From the NCBI RefSeq assembly GCF_013389455.1, contig NZ_CP058278.1, positions 3,348,001-3,412,000 of the forward strand: a DNA stretch of 64,000 bases, written 5' to 3'. Both the position numbers and the translations under genes were made by a program. Positions within the stretch are counted from its first letter, which is position 1, and each line of letters opens with the position of its first letter. Shown here piece after piece: positions 38,460 through 47,585 of this stretch. A model generated the notes under the pieces. The model worked only from the letters and a program-made list of their open reading frames with translations. It made no database searches and had not been told where the DNA came from. The DNA comes from Flavobacterium inviolabile. Its GTDB lineage: Bacteria > Bacteroidota > Bacteroidia > Flavobacteriales > Flavobacteriaceae.

Positions 38460-39596
38460 ATGGCAACTAACGAACACATACAACTCAACACTATAGAAGA
38501 AGCTATTGAAGATATAAGACAAGGTAAAATTATTATTGTTGTTGACGATGAAGATCGTGAAAACGAAGGAGATTTTATTGCTGCGGCAGAAAAAGTAACT
38601 CCGGAAATGATCAACTTCATGGCTACTCACGGACGAGGTTTGATCTGTGCTCCTCTAACGGAAGCAAGATGTAAGGAACTGGATCTTAACCTGATGGTTA
38701 CGAACAACACCGTACTGCACGAAACACAGTTTACCGTTTCGGTAGATTTAAAAGGACACGGCTGTACTACCGGTATTTCGGTACATGACAGAGCCAAAAC
38801 CATCCTTTCTTTAGTAGATGACGAAACCAAACCGGAAGACCTGGGTCGTCCGGGACATATTTTCCCTTTACGTGCCAAACAGGGCGGTGTATTGAGAAGA
38901 ACCGGACATACAGAGGCTGCTATCGATTTAGCGCGTCTGGCAGGCTTAAAACCGGCCGGAATACTGGTTGAAATATTAAACGAAGACGGATCTATGGCCC
39001 GTTTGCCGCAATTAATGGAAGTAGCCAAACGATTTGACCTTAAAATCGTTTCTATTGAAGCATTGGTTGCCTACAGAATGCAGCACGACAGTCTGATCCA
39101 GAAAAAAGAGGATTTTGAAATCGAAACCCGTTTCGGAACTTTCCGTTTAAGAGCCTACCTGCAAATCACAAACAAACAGGTACATATTGCTTTGACAAAA
39201 GGAAGCTGGAGCGCCGGTGAGCCGGTACTGACCCGAATCAACTCTACACACGTTAACAACGATATTTTAGGTACGCTGACCAATAATGCCGACAAACGTC
39301 TTGACGATATGTTCCGACGTATTAACGAAGAAGGACAGGGCGCTATTTTGTTTATCAACCAGGAAATACAGTCCTCCGACCTGCTAAACCGTTTGTCGGA
39401 ACTTAAAAATCTGCAGTCACAGGGCGTACACAAAGCGCCGGAAATTAAAATTGACGCTAAAGATTTTGGTATCGGAGCGCAAATGTTACACGATTTGGAT
39501 ATCTGTAAAATCCGTTTATTATCCAATTCCGAGCAGACAAAACGTGTGGGAATGATCGGATACGGACTTGAAATCACGGAATACATAGGTTTTTAA
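38460..39596 (+). CDS. ribB: 3,4-dihydroxy-2-butanone-4-phosphate synthase with degenerate GTP cyclohydrolase II domain (RibBX-type)
   Basis: 378 residues. The N-terminal half is a complete Rib[14 protein letters not shown] (metal and substrate acids), [10 protein letters not shown], and G-H-T-E-A. The C-terminal half aligns with RibA by its frame F-G-T-F-R-L-R-A and G-I-G-A-Q-M-L, but the zinc cysteines are missing: the S-E-C-x-x-G-D position reads S-T-H-V-N-N-D, the R-C-D-C-G position reads T-N-N-A-D-K, and R-Q-E-G-R-G reads N-Q-E-I-Q-S. It therefore should make the riboflavin four-carbon unit but not open GTP. Many databases would call it bifunctional RibBA. Confidence 0.88.
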   Translation: MATNEHIQLNTIEEAIEDIRQGKIIIVVDDEDRENEGDFIAAAEKVTPEMINFMATHGRGLICAPLTEARCKELDLNLMVTNNTVLHETQFTVSVDLKGHGCTTGISVHDRAKTILSLVDDETKPEDLGRPGHIFPLRAKQGGVLRRTGHTEAAIDLARLAGLKPAGILVEILNEDGSMARLPQLMEVAKRFDLKIVSIEALVAYRMQHDSLIQKKEDFEIETRFGTFRLRAYLQITNKQVHIALTKGSWSAGEPVLTRINSTHVNNDILGTLTNNADKRLDDMFRRINEEGQGAILFINQEIQSSDLLNRLSELKNLQSQGVHKAPEIKIDAKDFGIGAQMLHDLDICKIRLLSNSEQTKRVGMIGYGLEITEYIGF

Positions 39597-39613
39597 TTTT
39601 TATTTACCTTTCT

Positions 39614-39667
39614 AAAACTATCACTGTAAGCAAGTTATATCAAAACACTTGTTTTTTCGATAGTTTT
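39614..39667 (+). terminator. Probable terminator after ribB
   Basis: AAAACTATC and GATAGTTTT form the outer stem, with an inner CAAGT/ACTTG stem. It lies between the ribB stop and the tRNA promoter. Confidence 0.5.
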
Positions 39668-39680
39668 AAGCAAAAAAGGC

Positions 39681-39710
39681 TTGTAAAAACCGAAAAACGC
39701 ACTATATTTG
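39681..39710 (+). promoter_or_regulatory. Promoter of tRNA-Ser
   Basis: TTG at 39681-39683, a 19-base spacer, then TATATTTG at 39703-39710: a full match to the Bacteroidota promoter. The tRNA starts 33 bases downstream. Confidence 0.75.
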
Positions 39711-39742
39711 CAACCGCAATCCACAAGTGGTTGTAACATATT

Positions 39743-39827
39743 GGAGAAATGGCAGAGTGGTCGATTGCGGCAGTCTTGAAAACTGTTGACTGTAACAGGT
39801 CCGGGGGTTCGAATCCCTCTTTCTCCG
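39743..39827 (+). tRNA. tRNA-Ser (UGA anticodon)
   Basis: An 85-nt class II tRNA. The acceptor stem is GGAGAAA with TTTCTCC and discriminator G. The anticodon loop C-T-T-G-A-A-A gives anticodon TGA (39777-39779). A long variable arm follows, and the T arm is GGGGG-TTCGAAT-CCCTC. CCA is not encoded. Confidence 0.95.
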
Positions 39828-39839
39828 CTTAACAAAACA

Positions 39840-39874
39840 ACAAAAAGCCCCGAATGACGGGGCTTTTGTTTTTT
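39840..39874. terminator. Terminator after tRNA-Ser, possibly bidirectional
   Basis: AAAAGCCCCG pairs with CGGGGCTTTT around AATGA, followed by TGTTTTTT. The A-rich 5' side could also serve the convergent minus-strand gene. Confidence 0.85.
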
Positions 39875-39906
39875 AGTTGACAATGTAGTTGACAGAAGCG
39901 GGGTTT

Positions 39907-40590
39907 TTAATCCTTTTTATCCAATATTTTTTTTACTTCCTCTTTGAAAGAATCAAAATCAAAAACCTCATCGTCGCCATCGTTGAAAACTGAATATATT
40001 TCATCAGCCCCTTTTATCTCTTTAGTAACTGTTTCATACTTTTTTCCTTCGGTATGCTTCAGAAACCGGACAAGCTCATTAGGTTTTGCATAATGTAGAG
40101 CAGTCCATACATTTTGCTCAGGATGATTTTCAGAGTACTCCAATTTGTCAGGTCTAACCCAATAATCTTCACCTCTCATTACTTCTGTGCCTGTAACTTC
40201 CACTTTCATTATAACTTCGCTTGGATTAGATTTTAATACAACATCTAAATCCGGCACTCCTTTTTCCTCTGCGTGCTCCTTTATAATTTTATTGCTATCT
40301 GCACCAAATCCGACTATTTTGACTTGAAGCCTGTCGTCAATAGATTCAATAATATCCTTTATTTTATTCAGTCTGACTTTTTCTTTTTCCCAAGCATCTT
40401 CTCCATAAGCTTTTTTCCAAAAGAAACTTTCATTTTCTTTTAACTGAGCACAAGTGATTTCAGAACCTACTGTCAAACCCATTGCTTGAAAAGTTCGTGC
40501 TCTAATTCCGGTACAGAATTCTCCATCAATAAAAACGCTCACCCTATCAGGATTACTGGCTTGGGGTGTTATTCTTGTAATTCTTGGCAT
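39907..40590 (-). CDS. RecX-N-like protein with possible nuclease-fold C-terminus, linked to the RM genes
   Basis: 227 residues. Residues 1-60 resemble the RecX N-terminus (I-T-P-Q-A-S-N-P-D-R-V-S-V-F-I-D-G-E-F), but the rest is not RecX. The central part has V-P-D-L-D-V-V-L followed about 12 residues later by K-V-E-V-T-G-T-E, which resembles a PD-(D/E)xK core with T in place of the usual Lys; this is a weak, by-eye similarity. It is the last gene of a minus-strand run with the type IIG enzyme, whose stop codon is 12 bases upstream of its start, so a role in that system is likely. Function unknown. Confidence 0.6.
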   Translation of the reverse strand: MPRITRITPQASNPDRVSVFIDGEFCTGIRARTFQAMGLTVGSEITCAQLKENESFFWKKAYGEDAWEKEKVRLNKIKDIIESIDDRLQVKIVGFGADSNKIIKEHAEEKGVPDLDVVLKSNPSEVIMKVEVTGTEVMRGEDYWVRPDKLEYSENHPEQNVWTALHYAKPNELVRFLKHTEGKKYETVTKEIKGADEIYSVFNDGDDEVFDFDSFKEEVKKILDKKD

Positions 40591-40602
40591 AATACTAATT
40601 GT

Positions 40603-43600
40603 TTAATTATCAATAACTAATTTAACCTCATTCTCGTTAAGGGTAAACAAGTTACAGAAAATTATATCAATTTCATTTTGAATCGTATTCTTTTTGCTTT
40701 TCAATTCATTAATTTCATTGATTCTACCGGAAAATAATTCAAACCATTTGTATTCCTCATCGGCTGTTAATTTCTTATTTCTATTAGCATTTACATTCTT
40801 TATAAAAGCTTTAAAATCTGATTCATCCCATTTAATTAGATTAGAAGTTAACTGTTCATTTTTGAATAATAACTTTGAAAAATATTTTATGAAATTCTTT
40901 TGGGTCATAGAGATTTCATTTATTATCAATTTTTGATTTTCAATCAGTTTTAGTAATTCATCATTTGATTTTTTATCAATTTTTGGAATAGGAATTCTTT
41001 GAGTAATTGCATTATCAAAGTGCATCGTTCTTATAGCTTTTCCAAATATAAATCGATATGCAAACCAATTGATTATTTTAGAATTTAATAAAGCTGAAAT
41101 AACTTTGGAATTAAAATCTTCTTTTATTGTTAGCTGATTAATAGTATCTAATATTGAATATTTATCCTTTGCTCCATCGGGAGAACAAGAAATTATTTTG
41201 ATATGTTCTACCGGATTTTGAATGTGAGAAACGATATTTTGGACTAATACCGAATTTGGATTAATAAAGTTTTTTTTGTCGTTTTGAATAACAGAATAAT
41301 TAATTTTCCCTTTATAACCCCGCAATCCTTCTCGTTGAATATTTGCCCCACCCAACACAAAAGTATCACCTTCTTCAGAAACCTGACTTTGAAAGCTGCC
41401 CCCTCTTTGATTAATTGAAATGTCGTTTAGAAACTGGACTTTACGAATCATTTTTTTTCCAATCTTTAACTCTTCAGTAGCAATACCATTTAATAAAAAT
41501 CCAAATTCCCTAAAAGTCGTTTTGGATATCTCACCGATTTTTGATATTTCTTGGTTATTTCTTATTGAAGAGGTATAAGATTCTGAATTTATTGATTTAG
41601 TAAATTCGACTATTACTTGTTCCAATTTAACTTCGTTCCAAACCTTTGAACAATCAACAATTTCAGTTATATCATTTACAAGAAATTCCCTGATGGGCTT
41701 GTAATTTGAAGAAAATGAAAAAGACTTAGGAATAATAAATCCTAAATGTCCACCTTCTTTTAATAAATCATAAGATAATTTCAGAAAAGAAATTACAGTT
41801 TCAGACCCACCACTAATGAAAGTTTTATTGAGATATGATTGCGTTTGCTGGTCTAATTTTGCACCATAAGGAGGGTTTCCAATTATTACATCAAAACCTT
41901 TTTTGTCATTTAATATTTCAGGAAACATTTCAGACCATTTAAAAGCCTTTTCACCGCCTAATGTCTTATTACTAATCAAACTATTTCCACAACGTATATT
42001 ATTGCTTAAATCGTTTAGTTTTCTTTTTGGTTGTGCGGTTCTTAACCATAATGACAATTTTGCGATTTCAACGGATTCATCATTTAGGTCAACTCCAAAA
42101 ATGTTTCTTTCTAAAACCTGATTTTCAATATCGCTAAAAACTAAAGCCCCACCCAACAAATTAGCTTTTAGTTCGTCAATGTATCGATGTTCCTTAATTA
42201 GAAATTCCAAAGCTTGATTTAAGAACGCACCCGAACCACAGGCAGGGTCACAAATCTTAATGTCAAGTAGCCATTCTCTATACTCCGACAATATATCTAA
42301 CAAAGCTTGAAGGATAGTTTCTTTTCTACTCTTTCTACTTTTAAAATATTCTTCTTCCCTAAAATTTAATTCATTTTTTTTATCGTTGCATAATTTTCCG
42401 AGGGTGCTATCAACAATAAATTTTGTTATATATTTTGGTGTATAAAATACCCCGTCATTTTTTCTTTTACTTTTCTGTTTATCAAATTGTCCACCGATAA
42501 TCTCTGCATTTATACTCTCTATTTCATTTAAAGAATTTTCAAAAATATGACCTAAAATATTTACATCAACTTGACTTCTAAAATTGTATTCTGATAATTT
42601 TAAAGTATACTTATCAAGTAAATCATCATCTATTTCTAAGTATTCCAAAATAAAGTCAGGCTTGAATAATCCACCATTGTAAGCAAAAACTTCATCTTTT
42701 CCATCAGTTTGTTTTCTTCCTTTGTCTAAATAGTCAAAAAAAAGTTTAAACCTATCATAAAGGCTAACTTTAGCATCTAATTCCTTTAACTTATTCCAAT
42801 CGTTTACAATCTTCTTCGTTGTATTAGGTAATAAAAGCCCTCTATCTTCGGCAAAAAAAATGAATAAAAAACGGTCTATTAGTTTTTGAGATTTTTTAAA
42901 TAATGAAAGCTTTAAATTCTTTTCAAAACTTGAAAACTCTAATTCAAATTCTTTGTCAAATACTTCTCGATTTTCTTCTCTGAAATGTTTGAATCGTTTA
43001 GTATTTCGTTTTACCAAATCTCTAAACAATTCTCTCTTAAATAGTGAATAATCATCGTAGAATCTCTTTGTTATTTTTTTCTCTTCTGTAATTGAATCTT
43101 GCATCAAACGCAATGGAATATTATTAAATACATTGCTCTTAGCTAAACACAAATACATAATCGAGAATCTTTCTTCCGTTAGCGAAAAAAGATTAAATTC
43201 TTCATATTCAGTAGCATCATTAATATAAAATCTTAACTTCTCAAAATTCGATGTGATTATATATGTACATCCTTTTTGATTTGACTTATAATCAAAAGCC
43301 TGTTTCCTTATACTCTCTAAGTCTTTTGTTTTGGTTCCTTTTAGCTCAATTACTCCAATTGCAGCACCATTTTTAATAATTGCTCCATCTGCTTTACCGG
43401 CATTTTTTTGATTTTTAAACTCAGTAGTAAGATTGAAACTTGGATTAGGATTAATTACATATCCTAACACATTTACAAATAATTCAGTCAAAAAAATTGC
43501 TTGGAATTGCTCTTCTTTTGACCTTTTAATGTTTTCCTGAATTTTAGCGTTAAGAAAGTATTTAGCATATTTCTTATATGCTTTAGCAATTACTTCATTA

Positions 43601-43650
43601 TCTTGAAGTTTGAGATAACTAATAAGTACAGATTCCTGATATAAAGACAT
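40603..43650 (-). CDS. Type IIG restriction-modification enzyme (Eco57I-like methylase-nuclease fusion)
   Basis: 1015 residues. The N-terminus has a restriction-nuclease core: Glu47, Asp88 and I-E-L-K (Glu102, Lys104). The middle holds an N6-adenine methyltransferase: SAM motif D-P-A-C-G-S-G-A-F near 467 and catalytic N-P-P-Y near 590 in F-D-V-I-I-G-N-P-P-Y-G. The C-terminal 300 residues look like a TaqI-type target-recognition domain (Q-R-G-G-S-F, then I-P-I-P-K near 905). One polypeptide thus methylates and cuts one target. It follows the GHKL ATPase gene by 23 bases on the same strand. Confidence 0.88.
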   Translation of the reverse strand: MSLYQESVLISYLKLQDNEVIAKAYKKYAKYFLNAKIQENIKRSKEEQFQAIFLTELFVNVLGYVINPNPSFNLTTEFKNQKNAGKADGAIIKNGAAIGVIELKGTKTKDLESIRKQAFDYKSNQKGCTYIITSNFEKLRFYINDATEYEEFNLFSLTEERFSIMYLCLAKSNVFNNIPLRLMQDSITEEKKITKRFYDDYSLFKRELFRDLVKRNTKRFKHFREENREVFDKEFELEFSSFEKNLKLSLFKKSQKLIDRFLFIFFAEDRGLLLPNTTKKIVNDWNKLKELDAKVSLYDRFKLFFDYLDKGRKQTDGKDEVFAYNGGLFKPDFILEYLEIDDDLLDKYTLKLSEYNFRSQVDVNILGHIFENSLNEIESINAEIIGGQFDKQKSKRKNDGVFYTPKYITKFIVDSTLGKLCNDKKNELNFREEEYFKSRKSRKETILQALLDILSEYREWLLDIKICDPACGSGAFLNQALEFLIKEHRYIDELKANLLGGALVFSDIENQVLERNIFGVDLNDESVEIAKLSLWLRTAQPKRKLNDLSNNIRCGNSLISNKTLGGEKAFKWSEMFPEILNDKKGFDVIIGNPPYGAKLDQQTQSYLNKTFISGGSETVISFLKLSYDLLKEGGHLGFIIPKSFSFSSNYKPIREFLVNDITEIVDCSKVWNEVKLEQVIVEFTKSINSESYTSSIRNNQEISKIGEISKTTFREFGFLLNGIATEELKIGKKMIRKVQFLNDISINQRGGSFQSQVSEEGDTFVLGGANIQREGLRGYKGKINYSVIQNDKKNFINPNSVLVQNIVSHIQNPVEHIKIISCSPDGAKDKYSILDTINQLTIKEDFNSKVISALLNSKIINWFAYRFIFGKAIRTMHFDNAITQRIPIPKIDKKSNDELLKLIENQKLIINEISMTQKNFIKYFSKLLFKNEQLTSNLIKWDESDFKAFIKNVNANRNKKLTADEEYKWFELFSGRINEINELKSKKNTIQNEIDIIFCNLFTLNENEVKLVIDN

Positions 43651-43673
43651 TAATTCTATATGTTGAAATTATA

Positions 43674-45791
43674 TTATAAAGTGTCAATTCCTAATGCTCT
43701 GAAAAATGTATGATGCCTTTTTTCTGAAAAATCTAACATTTGCTCATAAGTCATTACTTCTATATGCATATTTAGGTCGGGATTTATTTTATATAAATGA
43801 CCGTGAGCAGTTTTCTTAAATCCGTTCCATTTACAATTATGCTCAATATTATCTTTATTTAGTTCACAAATTACATATCCAAATTTTGGTGTATCATCCT
43901 CAATATTTAAAAGAGTTCCTTTTTTACTTCTCGCCTTACTACTCATTAAATCTTGGAAATACTTTAAAATTAATTCATCCAAATTCAATTTGTTACTAAT
44001 TTCTTTTCCTGGCTTTTTAAACTCAAAAACAACTAAGGAATTGATTTTATCAATATTATCAGAGTAAGCCCAAGGCACATCATAAATTAAAACATCAGGC
44101 TCCTTATTTCCTTCACTTTCGAGATTTTTATTACTTTTAGTTTTTATATCTGATGATGTGTGAGTATGGAAAGTAAATCTTTCATCTAACAACCATAAAT
44201 TATGGTATTCAATGGGCATATTATCTGTTTCAGCACCCATCGTAAAAATGATATTATGCAAATCTTCTTCAAGCATAAAATTACCATCTTCTCTCCATTG
44301 AATATATTTTTGAAATAATTTAATGACTGATTTTCTTTTAATCATTAAATCGGCAAGTTTGTCTTTAGAAAATGCTGCTTCTTCTTTTAAAATATTATTT
44401 ACGATGTTTCCAAATTCTTCTTTATCGTATTCTTTCTTTTTGAAAACTCTTTCAAAAATCTTCTCTCTTTTTTGCTCTAACTTAAATTCTTTCTCGTGCA
44501 ATCTTGCTTCTAATGTTTCATCAGATGCGTTAATTGGAATATCTGAAAACGCATCTTTAACATTTAATAAATGCCTGTATCTTAATCGTGGTTTACTTGG
44601 ATTGAGTATATATTTTTCTATTCTTTGACTTTTTTCTTTTTCAGCTTCTTGAATATGCTCAGAGTAGTTTGCTCTTACGCTTTCGGAAATATCTTTGAAT
44701 AATTCATCTAAAGAAACCTCATCATAATCATTTTTCTTAGCAGAGTTTTCAGGAAGCATAAACTTATTCCTTTGCGGATGGTTTTTTCTGTCTAAAAAAT
44801 CGCTTTCAACATATATTGATAAATGATATTTTCTCTCATCTTTATGAAGTTCTTTAAATGAAGGCAAGTAATTTGTTAGAGATTGCTTTTTACCAACTTC
44901 TCTTTTATTAGCGCATAAATGTATAGAATGGGAATGTACGCCGTCATAATTTCTTATGTAACTCAGATTAAAGGTTTCCGGCACATTTTCAATTTTTATG
45001 TCTTTTTCGATTTTTTCAATCTCTATAACAGACTTATATATATCGTTTAAGACTATGGCATTGCTAATATCATCTTCTTCGTGCAATATTCTTATAGTTG
45101 GTGAGTTTTTAGAATCGATAAAAAATAATAAACAATGTTGAATAATACTATCTGCTATATCCTTAATTTTGATTTCAGATTTTTTGGCAAATTCATAATA
45201 TTCAGGCAAAAAATTATTTAGTTTTATGATTGTACTGTTTTTAAAGTTAGAGTTATAATCCTTTACTTGTTCAGGATATTTTTGTAACCCTGTGACATTA
45301 TCAAATCTATATTTTCGCTGATAACAATTATTATCACTTTGAAAAGAGCTATCAATATCCATACTTCCAAAACAAGCTAAAACGGTATACCTTCCCATTC
45401 CTTTTCCACCTTTTTCATAATTGAAATTTGTAAAAGGGGTGCTAAATGCTGTTTCTCGTTTATTAGTGAAACCAACGCCGTTATCAATTATCGTGAAACC
45501 GGAAATTGGATGATACTCCTCTTCATTTTCTTCTAAATTAAGTTTGGCTTGAAAATTTCTATGGACTTTAACTATAATTGAGCCATTATCAGATGGGTTA
45601 ATTCTATCCTCAATACTCTGTATTGCGTTGACAATTACTTCGTGTAAGGGCAATAAAAATTCATCCGGTTTAATATCAATACTATTTATAAGTCCTTTAT
45701 AATTAACTTTCTGCTCTAATATTTCCAAACCTTCCATAATTTTTAGAATTTTTTCAAATGTAATCAAAATACATTTCAAATTCTCATTCAT
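43674..45791 (-). CDS. GHKL (MORC/Hsp90-like) ATPase with PD-(D/E)xK-like C-terminal domain
   Basis: 705 residues; M19 (M-E-G-L-E-I-L-E) is an alternative start. The ATPase part has the N-box E-V-I-V-N-A (51-56), D-N-G-V-G-F (103-108) and the lid G-G-K-G-M-G-R (128-134). A long charged, coiled region (about 370-500) follows. Near the C-terminus E-P-D-V-L-I-Y-D with Asp566 and F-E-F-K-K-P with Glu590/Lys592 match a PD-(D/E)xK nuclease core. ATPases of this class joined to restriction-type nucleases are known in bacterial restriction loci and are related to eukaryotic MORC proteins. It lies upstream of the type IIG gene. Confidence 0.8.
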   Translation of the reverse strand: MNENLKCILITFEKILKIMEGLEILEQKVNYKGLINSIDIKPDEFLLPLHEVIVNAIQSIEDRINPSDNGSIIVKVHRNFQAKLNLEENEEEYHPISGFTIIDNGVGFTNKRETAFSTPFTNFNYEKGGKGMGRYTVLACFGSMDIDSSFQSDNNCYQRKYRFDNVTGLQKYPEQVKDYNSNFKNSTIIKLNNFLPEYYEFAKKSEIKIKDIADSIIQHCLLFFIDSKNSPTIRILHEEDDISNAIVLNDIYKSVIEIEKIEKDIKIENVPETFNLSYIRNYDGVHSHSIHLCANKREVGKKQSLTNYLPSFKELHKDERKYHLSIYVESDFLDRKNHPQRNKFMLPENSAKKNDYDEVSLDELFKDISESVRANYSEHIQEAEKEKSQRIEKYILNPSKPRLRYRHLLNVKDAFSDIPINASDETLEARLHEKEFKLEQKREKIFERVFKKKEYDKEEFGNIVNNILKEEAAFSKDKLADLMIKRKSVIKLFQKYIQWREDGNFMLEEDLHNIIFTMGAETDNMPIEYHNLWLLDERFTFHTHTSSDIKTKSNKNLESEGNKEPDVLIYDVPWAYSDNIDKINSLVVFEFKKPGKEISNKLNLDELILKYFQDLMSSKARSKKGTLLNIEDDTPKFGYVICELNKDNIEHNCKWNGFKKTAHGHLYKINPDLNMHIEVMTYEQMLDFSEKRHHTFFRALGIDTL

Positions 45792-45921
45792 AAAAAGTGT
45801 TTTCCCTGATAATTTATTACATTATCGCTTAGAATGGAAATAGCTTTATTGAGAGTTAATATCAATACAGTTTGATAATATAGCAGTAAGTTGAGGTTTT
45901 GGTTTGTAACCGGTTAATACC

Positions 45922-46758
45922 TCAGTTGTTGTTGTATTTTGCCAATCGAAGCAATTCCCATTCCTGATAATTAGTAACCGGTTGAGGTTCTTTAACTATT
46001 ACCTCAGCTTTCTTTTCAGCGTTGAATCCAAAACGCTCAAAAATGCGGATGCCTTTCATAGCAGTTAGAATATTATCAAAAGCTGAAACATAGATTTGAT
46101 AGGAAGCATTTTCACCTTTTTTCTTTATATCCAGCTCAGTAAATATTTTACTTCCATATTTTATAATCTCTATCAACCCTGTTTCAGCGTTGAAAATTTC
46201 TCTCATATCCTGTGCCTGTCTTTTTGCAAATTTTGGTGTCCATAGTTTTAGCCAATCCTGAATCAATATTTCCGCCATTTTCTTATTGGCAACGATAAGG
46301 TGTAAATGAGGATTATAAGTCTTTTTTGCCGGATTGAAATTACACTCCAATGATTTAACGCCAATCAGCTTAATTCCATTTCCTCTCAGATAGTTCTTTT
46401 TATGCCTGTCTTTTATCCGTTGGAATCCCTGCATAACTTTTTTGACCATTACCCTTAACCTTGCAGCTGAACAGGCTTTGACAGTTAACGTTACAAAACA
46501 AGGCTCATCCCATTGCTCAATGATCGGATAATATTTGTTTATGATTTCGGCTTTCCTGATGCTGCAACAAAGGGTGCAAAATCTATTTTTGCAATAGTTG
46601 CCATACAAACGACCATCAACACTTGTAACTCGGTTTTGGCAATAATAACTGTTCCAATAACTTTTCTGCTTTTCATTATCGCCTTTTTCTTTTGCTACAT
46701 CCATAAGGCTTAGCATCATACTTTGTGTGATAAATTTGCGTTTTGCCCTTCCTTTCAA
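45922..46758 (-). CDS. Rolling-circle replication initiator Rep (HUH endonuclease)
   Basis: 278 residues. A cysteine cluster (Cys40, Cys56, Cys61, Cys64, Cys65) resembles the zinc finger of pC194/pUB110-type Rep proteins. Motif 1 is F-V-T-L-T-V-K (88-94), the metal-binding HUH motif is N-P-H-L-H-L-I-V (His151, His153), and the candidate nicking tyrosine is Tyr201 in E-I-I-K-Y-G-S-K. It would nick and rejoin DNA at a replication origin. Iteron-like repeats lie just upstream. Its presence next to a restriction system suggests an integrated plasmid or plasmid-borne module. No relaxase or partner gene is visible. Confidence 0.8.
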   Translation of the reverse strand: MKGRAKRKFITQSMMLSLMDVAKEKGDNEKQKSYWNSYYCQNRVTSVDGRLYGNYCKNRFCTLCCSIRKAEIINKYYPIIEQWDEPCFVTLTVKACSAARLRVMVKKVMQGFQRIKDRHKKNYLRGNGIKLIGVKSLECNFNPAKKTYNPHLHLIVANKKMAEILIQDWLKLWTPKFAKRQAQDMREIFNAETGLIEIIKYGSKIFTELDIKKKGENASYQIYVSAFDNILTAMKGIRIFERFGFNAEKKAEVIVKEPQPVTNYQEWELLRLAKYNNN

Positions 46759-46808
46759 AGTCTCATCATTGCTGAGGTCAGAGCCATTTCCTGAAATAAA
46801 AATAGGCT

Positions 46809-46839
46809 TTTGTCCCGTTTTATTTGTCCCGTTTTGTCC
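46809..46839 (-). repeat. Iteron-like repeats upstream of rep
   Basis: TTTGTCCCGTTTT occurs at 46809-46821 and again at 46823-46835 (14-base period), followed by a partial TTTGTCC. They are 50-80 bases upstream of the rep start codon and may be Rep-binding sites or part of its origin. Confidence 0.5.
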
Positions 46840-46840
46840 T

Positions 46841-47572
46841 AATGTATTTAAATTCTACTATTCGAGTTTCGATATAGACATTACGGGTTTCATAAACATA
46901 AGTGATGTTATAAATTTATTTTTAAGCGATTCTATTTCTATTTGCATTTCATTATTAGCACCAATTTTTGCAATAATAAATAATTTAGTTCCAGATGATG
47001 AAAAAGAAATTAATGAGAAAAAAATAAGAGAAGAGGAAAGAACAAAAGTTTTAAAAAAAGCTGGCAACGATTTTGGAAAAATGTTAGATAAACTGCCAAA
47101 TTATAGTGGAGAAACAAAAGAAAATCAAGAAATCCCAATTACTAAACAAAAATACACATATTACAGTTTGATTGTTACAATTGTTTTATTTTCTGTATTA
47201 ATCTATATGCTCAACCTAAAACAGAATTTAACAATAATAGCACTTTATTTGCCTTTTGCTACTCTTATTCCAATTTGTGTAATTAAAAGTTTTGATAATA
47301 CTAAATATGAAATAAGAAAATACTACTTTGAAATATTGTTTACGTTTGGATTAATTGGAATATTCACAATCAATATATACAGTGAGTATTTTAAAGTAAT
47401 GAATAATTTAAAATATAAGGAAATTTGTTTTGAAACCGAAGAAGAAACTTTACAATTTAATTCTAATCAAATTTTTATCGGCAATACCGAAAAATATTAT
47501 TTTTTCAGAGACTTAAAGAATGAAGAAAATGTAATAATTAATAGTGATCAGATAAAAAAATTGTATTTGTAA
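46841..47572 (+). CDS. Membrane protein, 5' end probably lost at the rep junction
   Basis: The coding frame is convincing from about 46860 to 47572, with three or four hydrophobic segments (one near the N-terminus, then about 47159-47280 and 47330-47385) and a charged middle. No ATG, GTG or TTG exists in frame near the expected start; the only start (GTG 46727) would run through the iterons and overlap rep on the other strand. The gene was therefore probably truncated when the rep segment joined it. Family unknown. Element A begins 14 bases after its stop. Confidence 0.5.
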   Translation, partial: NVFKFYYSSFDIDITGFINISDVINLFLSDSISICISLLAPIFAIINNLVPDDEKEINEKKIREEERTKVLKKAGNDFGKMLDKLPNYSGETKENQEIPITKQKYTYYSLIVTIVLFSVLIYMLNLKQNLTIIALYLPFATLIPICVIKSFDNTKYEIRKYYFEILFTFGLIGIFTINIYSEYFKVMNNLKYKEICFETEEETLQFNSNQIFIGNTEKYYFFRDLKNEENVIINSDQIKKLYL

Positions 47573-47585
47573 AAAAATAAGCACA

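Noticed and set aside
38627..39028. Minus-strand open frames inside ribB and other long genes
   Set aside because: They are mirror frames of well-supported genes on the other strand and have no signals of their own.
39907..40590. Annotation as RecX
   Set aside because: Only the first 60 residues resemble RecX; the helical three-repeat body of RecX is absent.
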